Shown piece by piece: positions 1 through 11,978 of a DNA stretch of 64,000 bases (positions are counted from its first letter, which is position 1; each line of letters opens with the position of its first letter). The position numbers and the translations under genes are program-made. The DNA comes from Annona cherimola (taxonomy: Eukaryota; Streptophyta; Magnoliopsida; Magnoliales; Annonaceae): the NCBI GenBank assembly GCA_030490835.1, contig CM059971.1, forward strand, positions 23,863,817-23,927,816. Reading direction: 5' to 3'. The notes below the pieces were generated by a model. It was not told the origin of the DNA. It saw only the letters and a program-made list of their open reading frames with translations, and made no database searches.

Positions 1-1726
1 CTAAAGCTTTTCCTGTTTTCATTTTCCTTAGAGCTTCCTTTACTTCAGATATTCGAATTTTTGTGAAATAACTGATATTCCTATTTTCTTCCCTATTTAG
101 ACTAACATCTAATGTTAATTGTTCGTGTGGGGTATCATTTAGTAAACTATAAAAATAAGTTTTCCATCTTTCCTTAATATTATCATCTTTGACTAGAACT
201 CTTTGGTCCTCACTTTTAATACATCTAACATGTGTTAAATCTTTGCCCTTATTTTCTCTTAATTTAGCCAACTTAAAAATATCTTTTTCACCTTGTCTAG
301 TTCCTAATCTGTCATATAGGCTCTCATAAGCTTTGTGTTTAGCATCACTAATAATTTTTTTAGTAGCTTTTTTTGATAGTTTGTATTGTTGTAAGTTGAC
401 ATCATTTTTATTTTCCTGCCATGTCTTAAACTTTTCTTGTTTATCATTTATAGCTTTTTGGACATCTTCATTCCACCACCAAGTTTCTCTATGTGGGGAT
501 CTACGATTTTTATATACACCTACAATACTTTGTCCTACTTCTTTTATGTTAATTGCCATTTTATCCCACATCGATTCTACTCCATCTTCTTGTGTGTCCC
601 ATTTAACTTCTTCTATCATTCTTTTTCTAAAAAGTTCTATGTTGTTTCCTTTTAAATTCCACCATTTAATTTTTGGAATTACATTGTCTTTAGTTTTTGT
701 TGACTCTTTTTGTGTATATATATCCATCACTAATAATCTATGCTGCATAGCTAAACTCTCACCTGGGATAACTTTACAATTTATACAAAGGGATCTATCC
801 AATTTTCTTATAAGGAAGAAATCTATTTGGCTAGAATTGGTCCCACTCTTAAAAGTTATTAAGTGTTCATCTCGTTTTTGAAATAAGGTATTTGCTATAA
901 CCAAATCATATGCTATAGCAAAGTCCAAAATTGCATTCCCCATTTCGTTCCTTATTCCAAAACCAAAGCCCCCATGACTTCTCTCATATCCTACCTTCTC
1001 TTTTCCTACATGTCCATTTAAATCTCCACCTATCACAACTTTTTCTTGGTTAGATGTTCTTTGCATAATACTATCTAAGTCATCCCAAAATTGTTTCTTG
1101 ATTCTATCATCTAATCCTACTTGTGGTGCATAAGCACTAATCACATTTAAAACCTCTGCACCTAATACAAGTTTTATTTGAATAATTCTATCATTTACTC
1201 TATTGACATCTACAACTTTATTTATGAAATTGTTATCTACTATTATCCCTACACCATTTCTATTATCGTCTTTGCCTATATACCATAATTTGAATCCATT
1301 AATCTCTTTAGCCTTCTCTCCTTTCCACCTAGTCTCTTGAAGGCATGCTATATTAATTTTTCTCCTTCTCATAACATCTACTACTTCCATACTTTTCCCT
1401 GAAAGAGTCCCAACATTCCACGAGGCAAAACGGACCTTGCGTTTTGATATCACCTTCTTCCCTAAACCACGTCCATAAAGGCATGGGAACCTTTGTTGAC
1501 TTTTCGTCACAACCGGACGTTGTTGTGTCGCGTCGCTTCCGGGGGGACGCCCTAGCAACCCTTGCCCATTTCTCACTACATCCGGGCTCCGATGTAGCGC
1601 GTCGCTTCTGGGGAAACGCCCTAGCAACCCTTGCTCATTTCTCACTACAGCCGGGCTCCGCTGCAACGCGTCGCTTACAGGGAACGCCCTAGCATTAACA
1701 ATTTTTAATATATTTTCAGAATCCAT
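1..1726 (-). CDS. LINE ORF: repeat N-terminus, APE-like endonuclease, start of RT (partial)
   Basis: The frame starts at the ATG at 1726 (MDSENILKIV) and I see no stop before the window edge, giving at least 575 codons. Residues about 10-85 are made of imperfect repeats containing RSDAL-type blocks, from a GC-rich DNA repeat. The endonuclease begins near residue 98 with FASWNVGTL, followed by the metal-binding QETRW block, the GGDLNGHVG block, SQIDFF and the HRLLVMD block that carries the catalytic His of this fold. The last visible residues (around LRKMKTGKA) lie just before the RT fingers. The proteins nick target DNA and copy the element RNA at the nick. An uninterrupted frame of this length suggests a young copy. 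The ATG choice is moderate: an alternative start inside the repeats is possible. Confidence 0.85.
   Translation of the reverse strand, partial: MDSENILKIVNARAFPVSDALQRSPAVVRNEQGLLGRFPRSDALHRSPDVVRNGQGLLGRPPGSDATQQRPVVTKSQQRFPCLYGRGLGKKVISKRKVRFASWNVGTLSGKSMEVVDVMRRRKINIACLQETRWKGEKAKEINGFKLWYIGKDDNRNGVGIIVDNNFINKVVDVNRVNDRIIQIKLVLGAEVLNVISAYAPQVGLDDRIKKQFWDDLDSIMQRTSNQEKVVIGGDLNGHVGKEKVGYERSHGGFGFGIRNEMGNAILDFAIAYDLVIANTLFQKRDEHLITFKSGTNSSQIDFFLIRKLDRSLCINCKVIPGESLAMQHRLLVMDIYTQKESTKTKDNVIPKIKWWNLKGNNIELFRKRMIEEVKWDTQEDGVESMWDKMAINIKEVGQSIVGVYKNRRSPHRETWWWNEDVQKAINDKQEKFKTWQENKNDVNLQQYKLSKKATKKIISDAKHKAYESLYDRLGTRQGEKDIFKLAKLRENKGKDLTHVRCIKSEDQRVLVKDDNIKERWKTYFYSLLNDTPHEQLTLDVSLNREENRNISYFTKIRISEVKEALRKMKTGKAL
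1500..1695. repeat. Three imperfect ~65-bp GC-rich tandem units in LINE 5' coding region
   Basis: Three successive units share a GCGTCGCTT block, a GACGCCCTAGCAA-type block and a TTTCTCACTACA block, at about 65-bp spacing. On the minus strand they translate in frame as the repeated N-terminus of the LINE ORF. Their GC content is much higher than that of the flanking DNA. Confidence 0.8.
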
Positions 1727-1810
1727 AAAGAGATGTGGCGGTGATTTTTAATGGCACCGGCTGCCAGCCTGACATGCCAACCCTCGCTTTTTTCCCGGGC
1801 TTGGGACCGG

Positions 1811-2223
1811 CAGTAAGATAAATAATTTTATAAAATATTATCACATTATAAAGCATATGTCACCGGGCACTTTCAAATTTGTGGACCAAATTCCATGCAC
1901 CTTTTCTTATGTTACTTCATGCGTTGCCATTATTTTTATAAGAGAATTACTGCATTTAATTCTTTTAATAAAAGGTTCACTCAAGAGATAAAATCAGAAT
2001 GTCAAACATGTGTAATAATGATATGTGCTAGAATTGATTAATGAAATAACACAATTCTTCATCCAATTATCAGCACACGCTTTGCATAGTTAGATGTATT
2101 GTGTTATTGCATTTCATAAGGAACCATCATGATGGCAAAATCACATCTAAATAAGTAAGTTTCAAAGAAATAACTACAAGGTAAAGTAGGATACAAAAAA
2201 TTACCTACATCTTTAATTAGGAC
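1811..2223. other. Intergenic spacer
   Basis: AT-rich spacer between the LINE 5' end and the hAT MITE. I see no coding or RNA feature in it. The last eight bases (2216-2223, ATTAGGAC) are the left target-site duplication of the MITE. Confidence 0.6.
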
Positions 2224-2409
2224 CAATGTTTTGAAAACCGGACCGGTCACTGAACCGGTTTTGTGACCGGTTCCCGGTTTTTCCGGTTCAACCGGACTGA
2301 ACCGGTGGTCGGACCGCGGTTGAACCGGTAACAGTGACGAACCGGGACGTGACCGGTTCACGGTCCGACCGGTCCGACCGCCCGGTTCGGTCCGATTTTC
2401 AAAACACTG
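2224..2409. mobile_element. hAT-superfamily MITE with 8-bp target duplication
   Basis: A 186-bp non-autonomous element. The left end is CAATGTTTTGAAAACCGGAC and the reverse complement of the right end is CAGTGTTTTGAAAATCGGAC. The interior is GC-rich and full of CCGGTT/AACCGG blocks, so it can fold on itself. A perfect ATTAGGAC duplication flanks it (2216-2223 and 2410-2417). An 8-bp duplication and a CA(G/A)TG terminus are hAT hallmarks. It has no coding capacity and would have needed a transposase in trans. Confidence 0.9.
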
Positions 2410-2417
2410 ATTAGGAC

Positions 2418-3825
2418 AAGATGAATTCCATAAAAAAGCTATCCAGAATTGACCAAGGTAGGTACCTTGTGAGTACAGATTTTCGTGTTATCATCCATAT
2501 GGGCCACTTATTTATCTGTACAGATCAAATAGATTGTTCATTGTCTTCCCTTTCTTTTCATTCCTTCCCAAAGGAACTTGCCTTAGGGGAAGCGATTTAG
2601 AATTGGAACTGAACTTAAGCGACCTTCACATGGAGTATGGTCAACTAGGAACAACTTATAAGTAGGATAAGGCTTTTTTACAAATAAGGTTTGAGTAGGA
2701 CAAACTAGGAACTGAACCGAGCGACCCAAGTTGCACCCCTTAAGATATTTTGTAAAAAAAACAGTACATTGTAGCTCAATGGCCGTCAATATCTACAACG
2801 AAATATGAATTGTCTTGATCTAAACTGCCAAAACCAAAAGAAGAAATCATTACTATTCAAAATTGATCATAAACACTAATACTTTTTACATGCAACAAAA
2901 TGCCATCAGCATTTCTGGAAGATACATACTGTATTGATGAACTCTAACAGAAGGATTCAAGTACAGTGGATCTTACATAAAGATGTCTTGAATCACAATG
3001 GAACTGCAGGCTTTTCGACTGGGGAGAAGATTGGCTTGAGATGTTCTTCTGTTTATCTCATCCTATCTGCACTTTCACAAAGATGAAATTTACAAGACAA
3101 ATCTTTAAGCACACATTACCTAGATAATAGTTAAAATCACTATTTCACATTCATACTATAAGGGGCAGATAACATGAGTTATGTGCCCAACCAACATTTC
3201 TGAGGTACATGTTAACCACAACCTGACAAGTTGTGTCATGCAATGGCCCCCTGAAAACTATTCCCTATTTGAAATTTGTGATATCGTCTATCATTTCTTC
3301 CTACAATTCTTTTTGAGTAATGTGATGTGAAAACAACAAAGGGGCAGACCAAAATAATGCATAGGGAAGTTGTTGGAAAGCTTCAAATGCACACGGGCAA
3401 AGGGAAGCCTACTGGAGTTGTACAGCTCAAACCAACTAGTTACACAGACAAAAAGCAAATGAGAAATCTCAGAAAATCATTGAGAGGGTATGATGGTTAA
3501 CTGAGGACATGGTGCATGCAGTGGAATCATACAGCTTACCTCGTCGTTGTTGATGACCTTCTTCGACGACGACGACAACAATGAGGACAAAGATGATGAT
3601 GATGATGATGATAGCATTCATGAAATTAATGATAAACACAATAATAATGCCTGTAACAGTATGGCATTGCCAAAGGTTTCTTGTGTCTAAGAGATGGTGA
3701 AGGACAAATAAGTAGCGTCAAATGACACAACTGGACCTAACTGAAGTATTACAAGCATAAGGGGCTACCTTTTCTTTTCACAATGTCCAAGCAAGTACCA
3801 TGCAGTTTTCATATTAGTCAGCTTT
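2418..3825. other. 3' flank / 3' UTR region of the DUF2301 gene
   Basis: Noncoding DNA downstream of the minus-strand gene that ends at 3826. The part nearest the stop codon probably holds the 3' UTR; I could not fix a poly(A) site. It includes a GAC/GAT-type microsatellite around 3565-3614. Short open frames here match no family I recognise. Confidence 0.5.
3565..3614. repeat. GAC/GAT trinucleotide microsatellite
   Basis: Runs of GAC units followed by about eight GAT units, lying 210-260 bp downstream of the stop codon of the minus-strand gene and probably in or near its 3' UTR. Confidence 0.8.
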
Positions 3826-6800
3826 CTAATTTAGCTCCTGACCAAACTGTCGCTCAAGTTGCTCAATCAGTGCTTGCTTTTCCTCTTCTGGAAGGGCATT
3901 GAACATAAATACAGATTTGTCGCCAATATCATCCTAGAAAGAGGAAGAAAGAAAAAGACAGCAATATCAGGATAAACCTAGGGAGAAATGAGGGGTCAAC
4001 TAATTGTAATAAGTACCTTAAAAATCAGGTGCTGGTCATGATAACAGTGGTACAAAACACCACAATGATTTTAGGGCAACAAAATGACCTTGATATGCGT
4101 ACATTGCAAACATTGTAATATTGATTCAAGGATATAATAAGATGCATTTTGAGTTAAGAAGGTTGAAACAGCCAAAACCAGCTCCAATGATTCACGTAGA
4201 TTACCTTGATGGGCTGTGTGAACTTCCTAGCTGCAAATATGACAAATAGAACCATCCACGCACCCAACAGACTAAGTTTTGCGTTGTCATCCATCAAGCC
4301 ACTCTGCAATTTACACGTCATAAGTAACAGTGTTCTATTCATCATGAGAGTTGTTTTATATGCACTATCTCTTCATTCAATCAAACAGAAAAGTACCGTT
4401 TTAGTAATGTTAAGGATCTGTTTCTTCATGTTCATCATTGAGATTTCACTTTTCTTTGATAGCATGCAGTGGATAAATAAGAGAGTATAGCTAACTCCAT
4501 TTAGTTGGGATCAGGTTTAGAAATATTCAAATACAAGTACAAGGCATCAAAACATGCATATAAAAGCCAGAAGCACATTATCAGGGTTTCAGCTATCTGT
4601 CTGATAGTGGGATAAAATAGTAAAATGTCTAGTTTCTGTTTCCATGGATAATATGAAAAATCAGCATCTAAAACAATATCCCTACCTCCCTCCCCCTCTG
4701 CAATCTCAGTTTCCAAACAGTGGTTTCAGATTTCACAAAATCCCATTCTACTCTTTTAGTGTAAATCTCAAACACCCACCCTCCAACCAACCTGTGTGAG
4801 TTATGTCTTTGAAATTGATGAACTTCACATTATCTTCTACACACACCTCAGCTAAATCCTTCTCAATGGTTGCGCTTCCACCCACCATGTAAACACGAAT
4901 AGCAGAACTGTAGCCAGCATAGGCCACCAACAGGAGTACTATTTCCCACCAATTCATGCTCATGCAAAGAATAATTTCGGCAAAAAATCAAGCATGCAGA
5001 CCATATGCAACTAGGCAACAGAGTACCTTACAATTAGAGTCTCAGACAGCCAGTGGTTCATATAGAGGCAAGATTTACATGAATCTTTGCCCTAACAAGG
5101 CCTTCTACCTAATTCTTGTCAAATGAATTAACAGGTCTCAGATAAGAACGGAGCTTTCCCTTCGCAACCAGTAGAAGTGACATCAAGTTCGAAATTTGCT
5201 GATATTCGTGGACATCGTTTTGATGGACCATGCTCTAATTTGCTCACCAGGAACTGCTCCACTAGTCTAATAAGCTAACAGATGGCCACATCACTATGAC
5301 ATCCATAAAAATAAGAAATCAATCTAAAGGCAGAAAGGATGGATGGGGATCTTAAAAATTGGGAAGACCAATCCATTAAAAGTGGGTTTTCCACAAGGCA
5401 GCCCAACACTTTAATTAACGATTTGGTACCAGAATGTGGTTTGCTTGTTAATTATTTTTGAAGGTCATAAATGATCCCCAGTCATCTCATCATTTGCAGT
5501 AGAAATTCACTGTTCATTAATCTATCTCAATACAAATGCTCCAACCTTGAATGGATGACGCAACAGTAATCACCATGGAGGGCCAACTCAATCACTTGAA
5601 TTGTAGCAAAAGTCCAGGGATAATATGGTGAAAAATCAAAATTCACAAGAGACTAGACAGTCAATTATCAGATGTTGGAAACTATTGGAGCATAGACATA
5701 GGCATTCGATCATTTTTATAAATGTTTGTATTGCAAAACCATTGTTCTGCTTCCTCGGAAATGATCAGCATGGATCTCATATGCATGTTCCTTGACTATC
5801 ACACGTGTACTCCCAATCCGTGCATAAGATAAATGCAAATCAAATGCTTTAAGATGAGATAGCATACCAGGTGGCCAAGAAGTACCGTAGGAATAATGAA
5901 TGTGAGGATTCCAGCTTCCAACTTTCCATAGCAGAGACCTGTGTGTTAATAGGAGTCTGTGAGAGAGAAGACAGTTACAGGTTCACACTTTGCCTGCCTA
6001 AAACAAAGGACTTGGAAAACCTGTGGAGTACATAAATTCTCAAACAACAAACATAGTCCTCTCAGAAGTGACATGATTGTACTCAATTCAACCAGTCCAA
6101 AATGTCAACAACACATACAGAGGAATGACACAATTATCATAGAGAATGGTGATCTTAGTGATGAGGTTCATGATGATTAAATCGAAGAAGAAAATGACAA
6201 AAATAAGAAGAAGAAAATGACAAAAATAAGAGAAAAAAAATTCCTACAGTCATCAATCAAAATTTGGGTAATGTCGGACATATACAGGGGGACCTTGAGT
6301 TGGATGACTTGGACAAGCATAGGAATATGGAACAGCATTCTGCCCGAAAATAAAATCATCACTGACTGGACCTGCACAAGCCAGACTCCAAAAGGCAGTT
6401 GAATAGCTCTCTTGCAATGTATCATTGACAACAGAGTCACGCCCACTGCCAAAATGTAAAATTTAATAGATGCTTATCATCCAACACAAGTGGCACTAAG
6501 CTTTGGTAACTGATTCAGTATAAGACCAATGCTTCAATCAAATTAAAATGATTTTGTAGAAGACCATCGTTAACCCATCTGATTTCATAGATTGAAAATG
6601 CCTAAGAATATGAGTCATATCAAACTGATTTTGTGAATTGCACAAGACACCCTCTAGAAACAAGTTCCAACGGCGGAAGCAATATCAAGCTACGATAATG
6701 AATATGCAATAGATATAGGTTTGTCAGTTGAGACATCAAAGGCTAACGAGGTCGGAAATGATTTGACTTGACTACCCTGCAGCATACAGAATCATTTACC

Positions 6801-8019
6801 CAGTTTTAACCAGTGCTGAAAGCCCATCGAATGGATGAAACATCCAATTTGTATCTTATAAATCCAGTATGGCACAAGCTAAAAACTCAAGGATATCTGG
6901 ACAAGTCCTGCAGATAAACATCTAGTACGCTGAAAAAATCATCCGCTTGTAACTTGGAAAGCTGACAGCCATAAGAAAATCAGTCAACAAATGCTGTGCG
7001 AAAATATTGCTCATAAAGAGAGACCTGGACTTGGTGAATTTTCTAAAATCAATAGTCTAGACTATCTATGTATGAAACACAATTGCACAATTACAATATG
7101 AACTAGAAGTTGTAAGGGCAATTCCAATGAAACAGACTTCCACCTACCTTCTTTGAAGACGAGACCTGTCAGAGATGCAAAGAGAGGCCCAATGAACCAA
7201 ACAGCCACTGGGTTATGAACGACATACTGCACCAGGCTCTCACTAGAAGGTTGTGCAAGATTTAGATATGTTGCAACTGAGCCAAAAGCACCAATTGCCC
7301 AAAGAGCTTGAAGGGTGCGTTTAATTGGTGTCACATATATGTGGATTAGAAACAGAGACAGGCTCAGTCCTCCAGCTCCAAATGCATATAATAAGTCGAT
7401 GTTTTGTTTCACAATGCTTGTCAAGAATGAATCATCCGGTAGAAAAGCAGAAGCAGATCCAATCACGAAGGATGCAGCGACAGTCACCAAGCCAGCTCTA
7501 TACAATAAAACCTGTAGGAAATGTTTAAATAACATAAAAATCATCAAGAGAAATTGGTTGTGAGGAAGAGGACAGTTAAGACCCAGGCTAGAACATCTGT
7601 AAGCACTCAAAATTGTCATCTAAAGTCTGAAATTTCAAATCCAATTCTTCACTTATAGGCAATAGATATCTTGGTGATCAACCAGAAACCTCATAAGGAT
7701 GATGGTTAGTGTAGTTTAAATAATTCATACTTGGCATATTATATGTTGTGGGGTTATGTCCTTGGAAATCTAAATTGAGAAAAAATATTTACAGCACACA
7801 TTTATCATCCATTCTTTGTGGAATGAACATTTGTGGTTGACGAACTCTGAAAGGCCAAGGGGAACAGCCAAACTGGCAACTGCTGAAGGTTAAAAAGGCT
7901 ATTTCACTGGATATCCACTTTTACCAACAGTCCAAAAGCAAGATGCCCTACCAAGGTCTTCCTAATTTCATACTCGCTCACTCTGTCACGCACCCACTTC
8001 TTTAAAATAGTTTCACTAC

Positions 8020-8051
<32 letters not shown>

Positions 8052-11028
8052 AAACTATTTAAAACTGAGATGGTTGAACTTTGTGTCAAGTGGGTCGAAA
8101 CTGATATGCTTTGACATTGGTATGATTTTAGAAACATAGATATGTGCAAATGCATTTAATACATTTGTACAAAACTATCCAGAAATCAAGATAAAGTTTG
8201 CTAATTTTCCCACCACTAGTGCCAACACCATGTTTGCGTTTTCACTCCCTATGCTGCCATTTGATAATTATTGCAAAAGGAAGAAGCTTGCATAGCTTTT
8301 CACCATCCTGGAGATAAGTTTCCCTTCTATTTTTTTCCTCCTCCCGTGGGGGTGGGGGATTAATAGAATAGCATAGAAGATAACACAAACATAGTTAATG
8401 CAATAACAAATGAGAGAAGGATGCAAATATAAATAGTCTTTCAGCCCAACTTTTACTCTGCGCTCTAATCTCAAAGGTCTGCAATCTAGGGTTCTGGTAA
8501 CACCTTTAGAAAAGCAACCAACACCACCCTGATTTTAGTTGATTCTCTTTTTAGATTCTAAGCTCTAGGTGGCTTATCATGACGCTACAATCCATGGACA
8601 ATTTTTTGAATTCCAAACTCCATTGAGCTAATCACAATAACAATCAGTTTACAGAATATCTTCTGGATTCCCAGTCTTAAAGGATCTTATATACAATGCT
8701 GCAGTACACTGACAGTCTTCTGGATTAAAAAATAAACGTGGCTTAATTTTAACTAGGAGCCCTTAAAATTAAAACAATTATTGCTTCTTGGGGTAGACCC
8801 CTATCTCATATCAAAGAATGCAAGAGAGAAGCGGAGATCAAAAATAAATAATTCTTAAAAAACACTCTATATAGTAAAAGGCCAATGCATTTGAAAGTGC
8901 AGCTCATTAGCACCTTGCCTTATGTCATTGGGGAGTTTATGAAGCTTCTTGCTAGCTAGCACAAAACAGCAACAATTGATTTGGATCTTGCTTAAAAAGA
9001 AGGCACTAGCAATAGGTGGAAAACCATTCTTATGCTGTGTTTGCATAGTCAGGAATGATTAAATTATGTATGGGGGATGGGCCTACCAACCTAACTTCCC
9101 TTGCTCTACAAGCTTGATGGATGGGCAGCTTCATCTAGGAACAAGTGAACCACCAACAATCTAGTAAAAAGAGTTCGACCCACCTTTCATTGGATTTTCT
9201 TCATGTCCTATCTGTGTTGCTAACTTTTGTATGCCCAATGGTAAAAAAATGCAGATAATCATCAGAGTTGTAGAAATTAATGTTAACCTGGTAACCTTGT
9301 GAGAGTGCTGGTGCTTGGACAGCGACAATCGCTAAGATTTTTTTAGCATGATTATAAATGTCTCTGGTTGTTTGGTTGCAACGACAGTTGACTGTGTACT
9401 TCCCTCAGTTAATGCTTTGTTACCTGGTCTCATATGTGCCCCATAATTTTTGAAAATTGAAGCATCCCCCTTGAAAATGCACAAAACATTTGAAAATATA
9501 GTTTGTTTTTACACGGAATGTCAAAGAATGCAACACAGAAGCAAAGATAAAAAAATAAATGATATTGCCTCTTTCTAAGTTAATTATCAAACTGTAAGTC
9601 CCACAAAATTTTGAAACTTTGAATGATAGAAAAGAAGGATCACTTTTAATGTCGTTGAAGATGTGTGTGAATGTACTATTTAAAACTTGAATGCCTTGGA
9701 AATTTCTCTGAGGATGTAGGTAAAAGAAGCTTTAACTAGAATTTGATGCTTCTCCCTTTTATGGACAATTTCAAGAGCTTATTGGAGGGGAATTTGCTAG
9801 CTTTTTTTTATGCCCAATGGTAAAAAATGCATCTGGTCATTGGAGTTAAAGAAAAAGTTAATGTTAACTTGGTAACCTTGTCGTTGAACCGGCACTTGGT
9901 GGTGAGAAACACTGAGATTTTTATCATGATCATACGTCCCTCTGGTTGCTTGTTTGGAACCATCAGTTGATTGGTGCACTTCCCTCAGTCAGTGCTTAGT
10001 ACCTGATCCCATAGGCCCCAAAGGAAGTCCTTGCTCAGCCATTGCTTGGTCCTTTGTGCAGGCCAACTATTTTTAGTTGTTGAAGCTCCAAAGTGTTTCC
10101 CTGATCCTCTAGTTGACTGGTCACATAATTCAAAAAATCCAAAGGATTCTCTTTTCGCTATAGTCAGCTATTCTACTCACAGGAGATTATTGCTTCCCAT
10201 AGCGAACTGTAAACACTTTGCAAAGTTATTACTACCTTAAACAAGCCGAAAGCAAGTTTTTTTATTCATCCATAACATACTTGGAGTCAAGCACATGCAT
10301 GGGAATAGATCTAGTGGTAAGACAATGGTAAAATTCACATCATTTGGGGATTGCTTGGATGAATCTCAAGCATGTGGGTAGAGAGATACCCTTTCTAGAC
10401 CTGTCCATTGAAAAACTCTCCAGGGGTAAAATTTCCACTTTCTACCTTCACTTGCGATTGAAAAGATTCTCTGTTAATCCTATAATTCCTTGACGAGGAC
10501 CTAAACATGACTATTATACTCCTACTCCCAACGGTCAAAGCGAGCCCTTTATTTCTGAATTCTTTAATGAAGAATTCATCAATAAAGAACCACATTTGGG
10601 TATTCTCAAAATTGGGGTTTTCGTCTCCCCTACCGGAGTTCCCAACTCTCGAGGATCGTTTCCATTAGTCTACGGAAGAAAAGAAACCTCCCACAGAATC
10701 GAATTCACATGCACCGCTAAAAGATATCGACATTGTAGAACGCAATCTGCACTATCATTACCTCACGAACATCAGCAGGTTCGACGGTCCACGGTCCGTA
10801 GATCCCTTTATAAACGGTCCGATCTTCGCCGAACTTCTGCGGCTGAGATCCTTCCCTCACTGCTTCGCATCTGATGGTTCTGATATGCGGAGAAGCCTTG
10901 GAAGAAGAAGATAGGCCGAGAGTTATCGCGTCCCGGTATATTGGCGATATTTTGGGCCGGCGGACGGGTTGCGGCGCGGCGGGAGAGGCGGACGGGAGGA
11001 GGAGCTGTACGGACATGGCTGAGCGCAT
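3826..11028 (-). CDS. Plastid-targeted DUF2301-type integral membrane protein, five exons
   Basis: Exons on the minus strand are 11028-10762, 7511-7148, 5938-5868, 4303-4205 and 3933-3826. All introns are GT-AG, the phases agree, and the total is 909 bp (302 residues plus TAG). Residues 1 to about 50 are Ser/Pro/Arg-rich, resemble a chloroplast transit peptide, and end near IRTIRCEAV. The mature part begins TVYKGIYGPWTVEPADVREV and then has about six hydrophobic segments: LLYRAGLVTVAASFVIG, YAFGAGGLSLSLFLIHIYV, LQALWAIGAFGSVATYL, AVWFIGPLFASLTGLVF, GILTFIIPTVLLGHLSGL and LLGAWMVLFVIFAARKF. The tail is hydrophilic (ALPEEEKQALIEQLERQFG). From memory this matches a plant/cyanobacterial family annotated only as DUF2301, with a single Arabidopsis counterpart of unknown biochemical role. 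The location is probably the thylakoid or plastid envelope. I took ATG 11028; an in-frame ATG at 11016 is equally possible. Exon 3 is only 71 bp. Confidence 0.9.
7512..10761 (-). other. Intron 1 of the DUF2301 gene (3.25 kb)
   Basis: Donor GTAATG follows codon 89 and the acceptor AG precedes GTTTTATTG at 7511. The intron includes a 27-bp poly(A) tract on the plus strand (about 8020-8048) and a diverged duplication (8809-9450 and 9519-10020). No coding sequence is recognised inside it. Confidence 0.85.
8809..10020. repeat. Diverged tandem duplication inside intron 1
   Basis: Unit 1 (about 8809-9450) and unit 2 (about 9519-10020) share, in the same order, a TCAAAGAATGCAA block followed by AAATAAAT, then a TATGCCCAATGGTAAAAA block, GTTAATGTTAAC, GGTAACCTTGT, CTCTGGTTG and CACTTCCCTCAGT. 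The 3' parts (9225-9450 and 9809-10020) align well; the 5' parts have large indels. The origin could be an old transposable element or a local duplication. Confidence 0.75.
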
Positions 11029-11978
11029 TTTAGCGGGATGTGGATAAGGAGCAAGGGGTGCGCACCAAAGCACTGGACGAAAATTTTGGTATTTTGCCTC
11101 TTCATACAAATTTTTTTTGGTATTTTGCAATTAATAATATTTTTAAATATCTTTAAAATTTTTAAGCGGATTAAATTGATTAAAAGGAGCGTAATTTAGC
11201 TTATGCCGCTAGGAAACAGCTGGTCAGCACTCAGCAGGGCTAAGATACGTTTATTAACGTAAATTTTTGTGAGATACTGGGAAGAAGTGAACATGCAATA
11301 TTTTAAAAATTGTATAAAAATATGATATGTTGAGGATAAATTTGAAATAAAGAACGTAGTTAAAAAAGTTATTAAAGTATATGAGTGAAGTTGAAAAAAG
11401 CGAGATTGTTAGATGATTAAAATATTAAATCGTTTATGGTAGTTTAGAAAAGTTATTAAAGTATATGTGTAAAGTCGAAAAAAGTGAGATTTTTAGATGA
11501 TTAAAATATTAAATCATTTATGTGAGAATGTGAAGGAGAGAGAAAATTATGAAAAACTACTAGTAAATGTTACCAAATGTAGCTATACATTATACAGTCG
11601 AGTGCAACTTACACCTTACTCTTAGGTTGGGCACTCATAAATATCATGGATACAAATCTTAAAAGGATGGATTAAAAAAATTACTCGAGTCATCCAATGT
11701 GAGATCAAAAAATTATCCATTGTGTAGGACCAAATACAAAAAATTATTAATGTCTAGTTAAGATGGGTATAGGTACCCAAAGTTGTTAAAGAACTACCTA
11801 AAGTTGAGGGAATTACTCTCTAAATTTTTTTTTATTTTATAAAAATTTTCAAATATAGAATTAAGCTTTGTATAACCTAATTATATAGAAGTATTTTCAT
11901 GTAACTCTTTTCATTCTTAATATCTTAATATTTGATGTGAAAAATACTTCATTTATTATATTTAATATTATGAAATTA
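11029..11978. other. Upstream region of the DUF2301 gene and flank of element A
   Basis: The first ~130 bp, next to the minus-strand start codon, are comparatively GC-rich and probably hold the 5' UTR and core promoter; I could not assign a TATA box with confidence. Beyond about 11110 the DNA becomes very AT-rich and holds an 84-bp tandem duplication (11361-11530). Confidence 0.5.
11361..11530. repeat. 84-bp tandem duplication
   Basis: The block AAGTTATTAAAGTATATG recurs with an 84-bp offset (11366 and 11450). Downstream the copies share a GAAAAAAG.GAGATT.TTAGATGATTAAAATATTAAATC pattern, written here as fragments. It lies between the host gene and LTR element A. Confidence 0.75.

Larger units (their letters stand above)
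1..1810 (-). mobile_element. RTE-type non-LTR retrotransposon (LINE), 5' portion
   Basis: The minus strand carries a 5' untranslated segment (about 1727-1810, GC-rich compared with its surroundings) followed by a long ORF. The ORF has an APE-like endonuclease region and the beginning of a reverse-transcriptase linker. Plant relatives of this endonuclease are often labelled craniofacial development protein 2-like. The element runs off the left edge, so its 3' end, tail and target-site duplication are not visible. The 5' boundary is estimated from the end of GC-rich sequence near 1810. Confidence 0.85.

Noticed and set aside
333..881. 182-residue plus-strand open frame
   Set aside because: Antisense shadow of the LINE endonuclease/RT frame; composition is Phe/Ser/Cys-rich as expected for an antisense reading.
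4748..4963. 71-residue minus-strand open frame in intron 4 of the DUF2301 gene
   Set aside because: It lies between exons that join perfectly without it, has no matching splice phase and no known homology.
6177..6452. Hydrophobic minus-strand open frame in intron 2
   Set aside because: Looks like membrane segments, but the family sequence continues directly from exon 2 to the 71-bp exon at 5938-5868; including it would disrupt the conserved FKEGLCYGKLEAG junction.
10300..10395. Possible SINE (CTAGTGGTAAGACA box A-like)
   Set aside because: No box B and no tail; it lies in intron 1 with no repeated copies noticed in the window.
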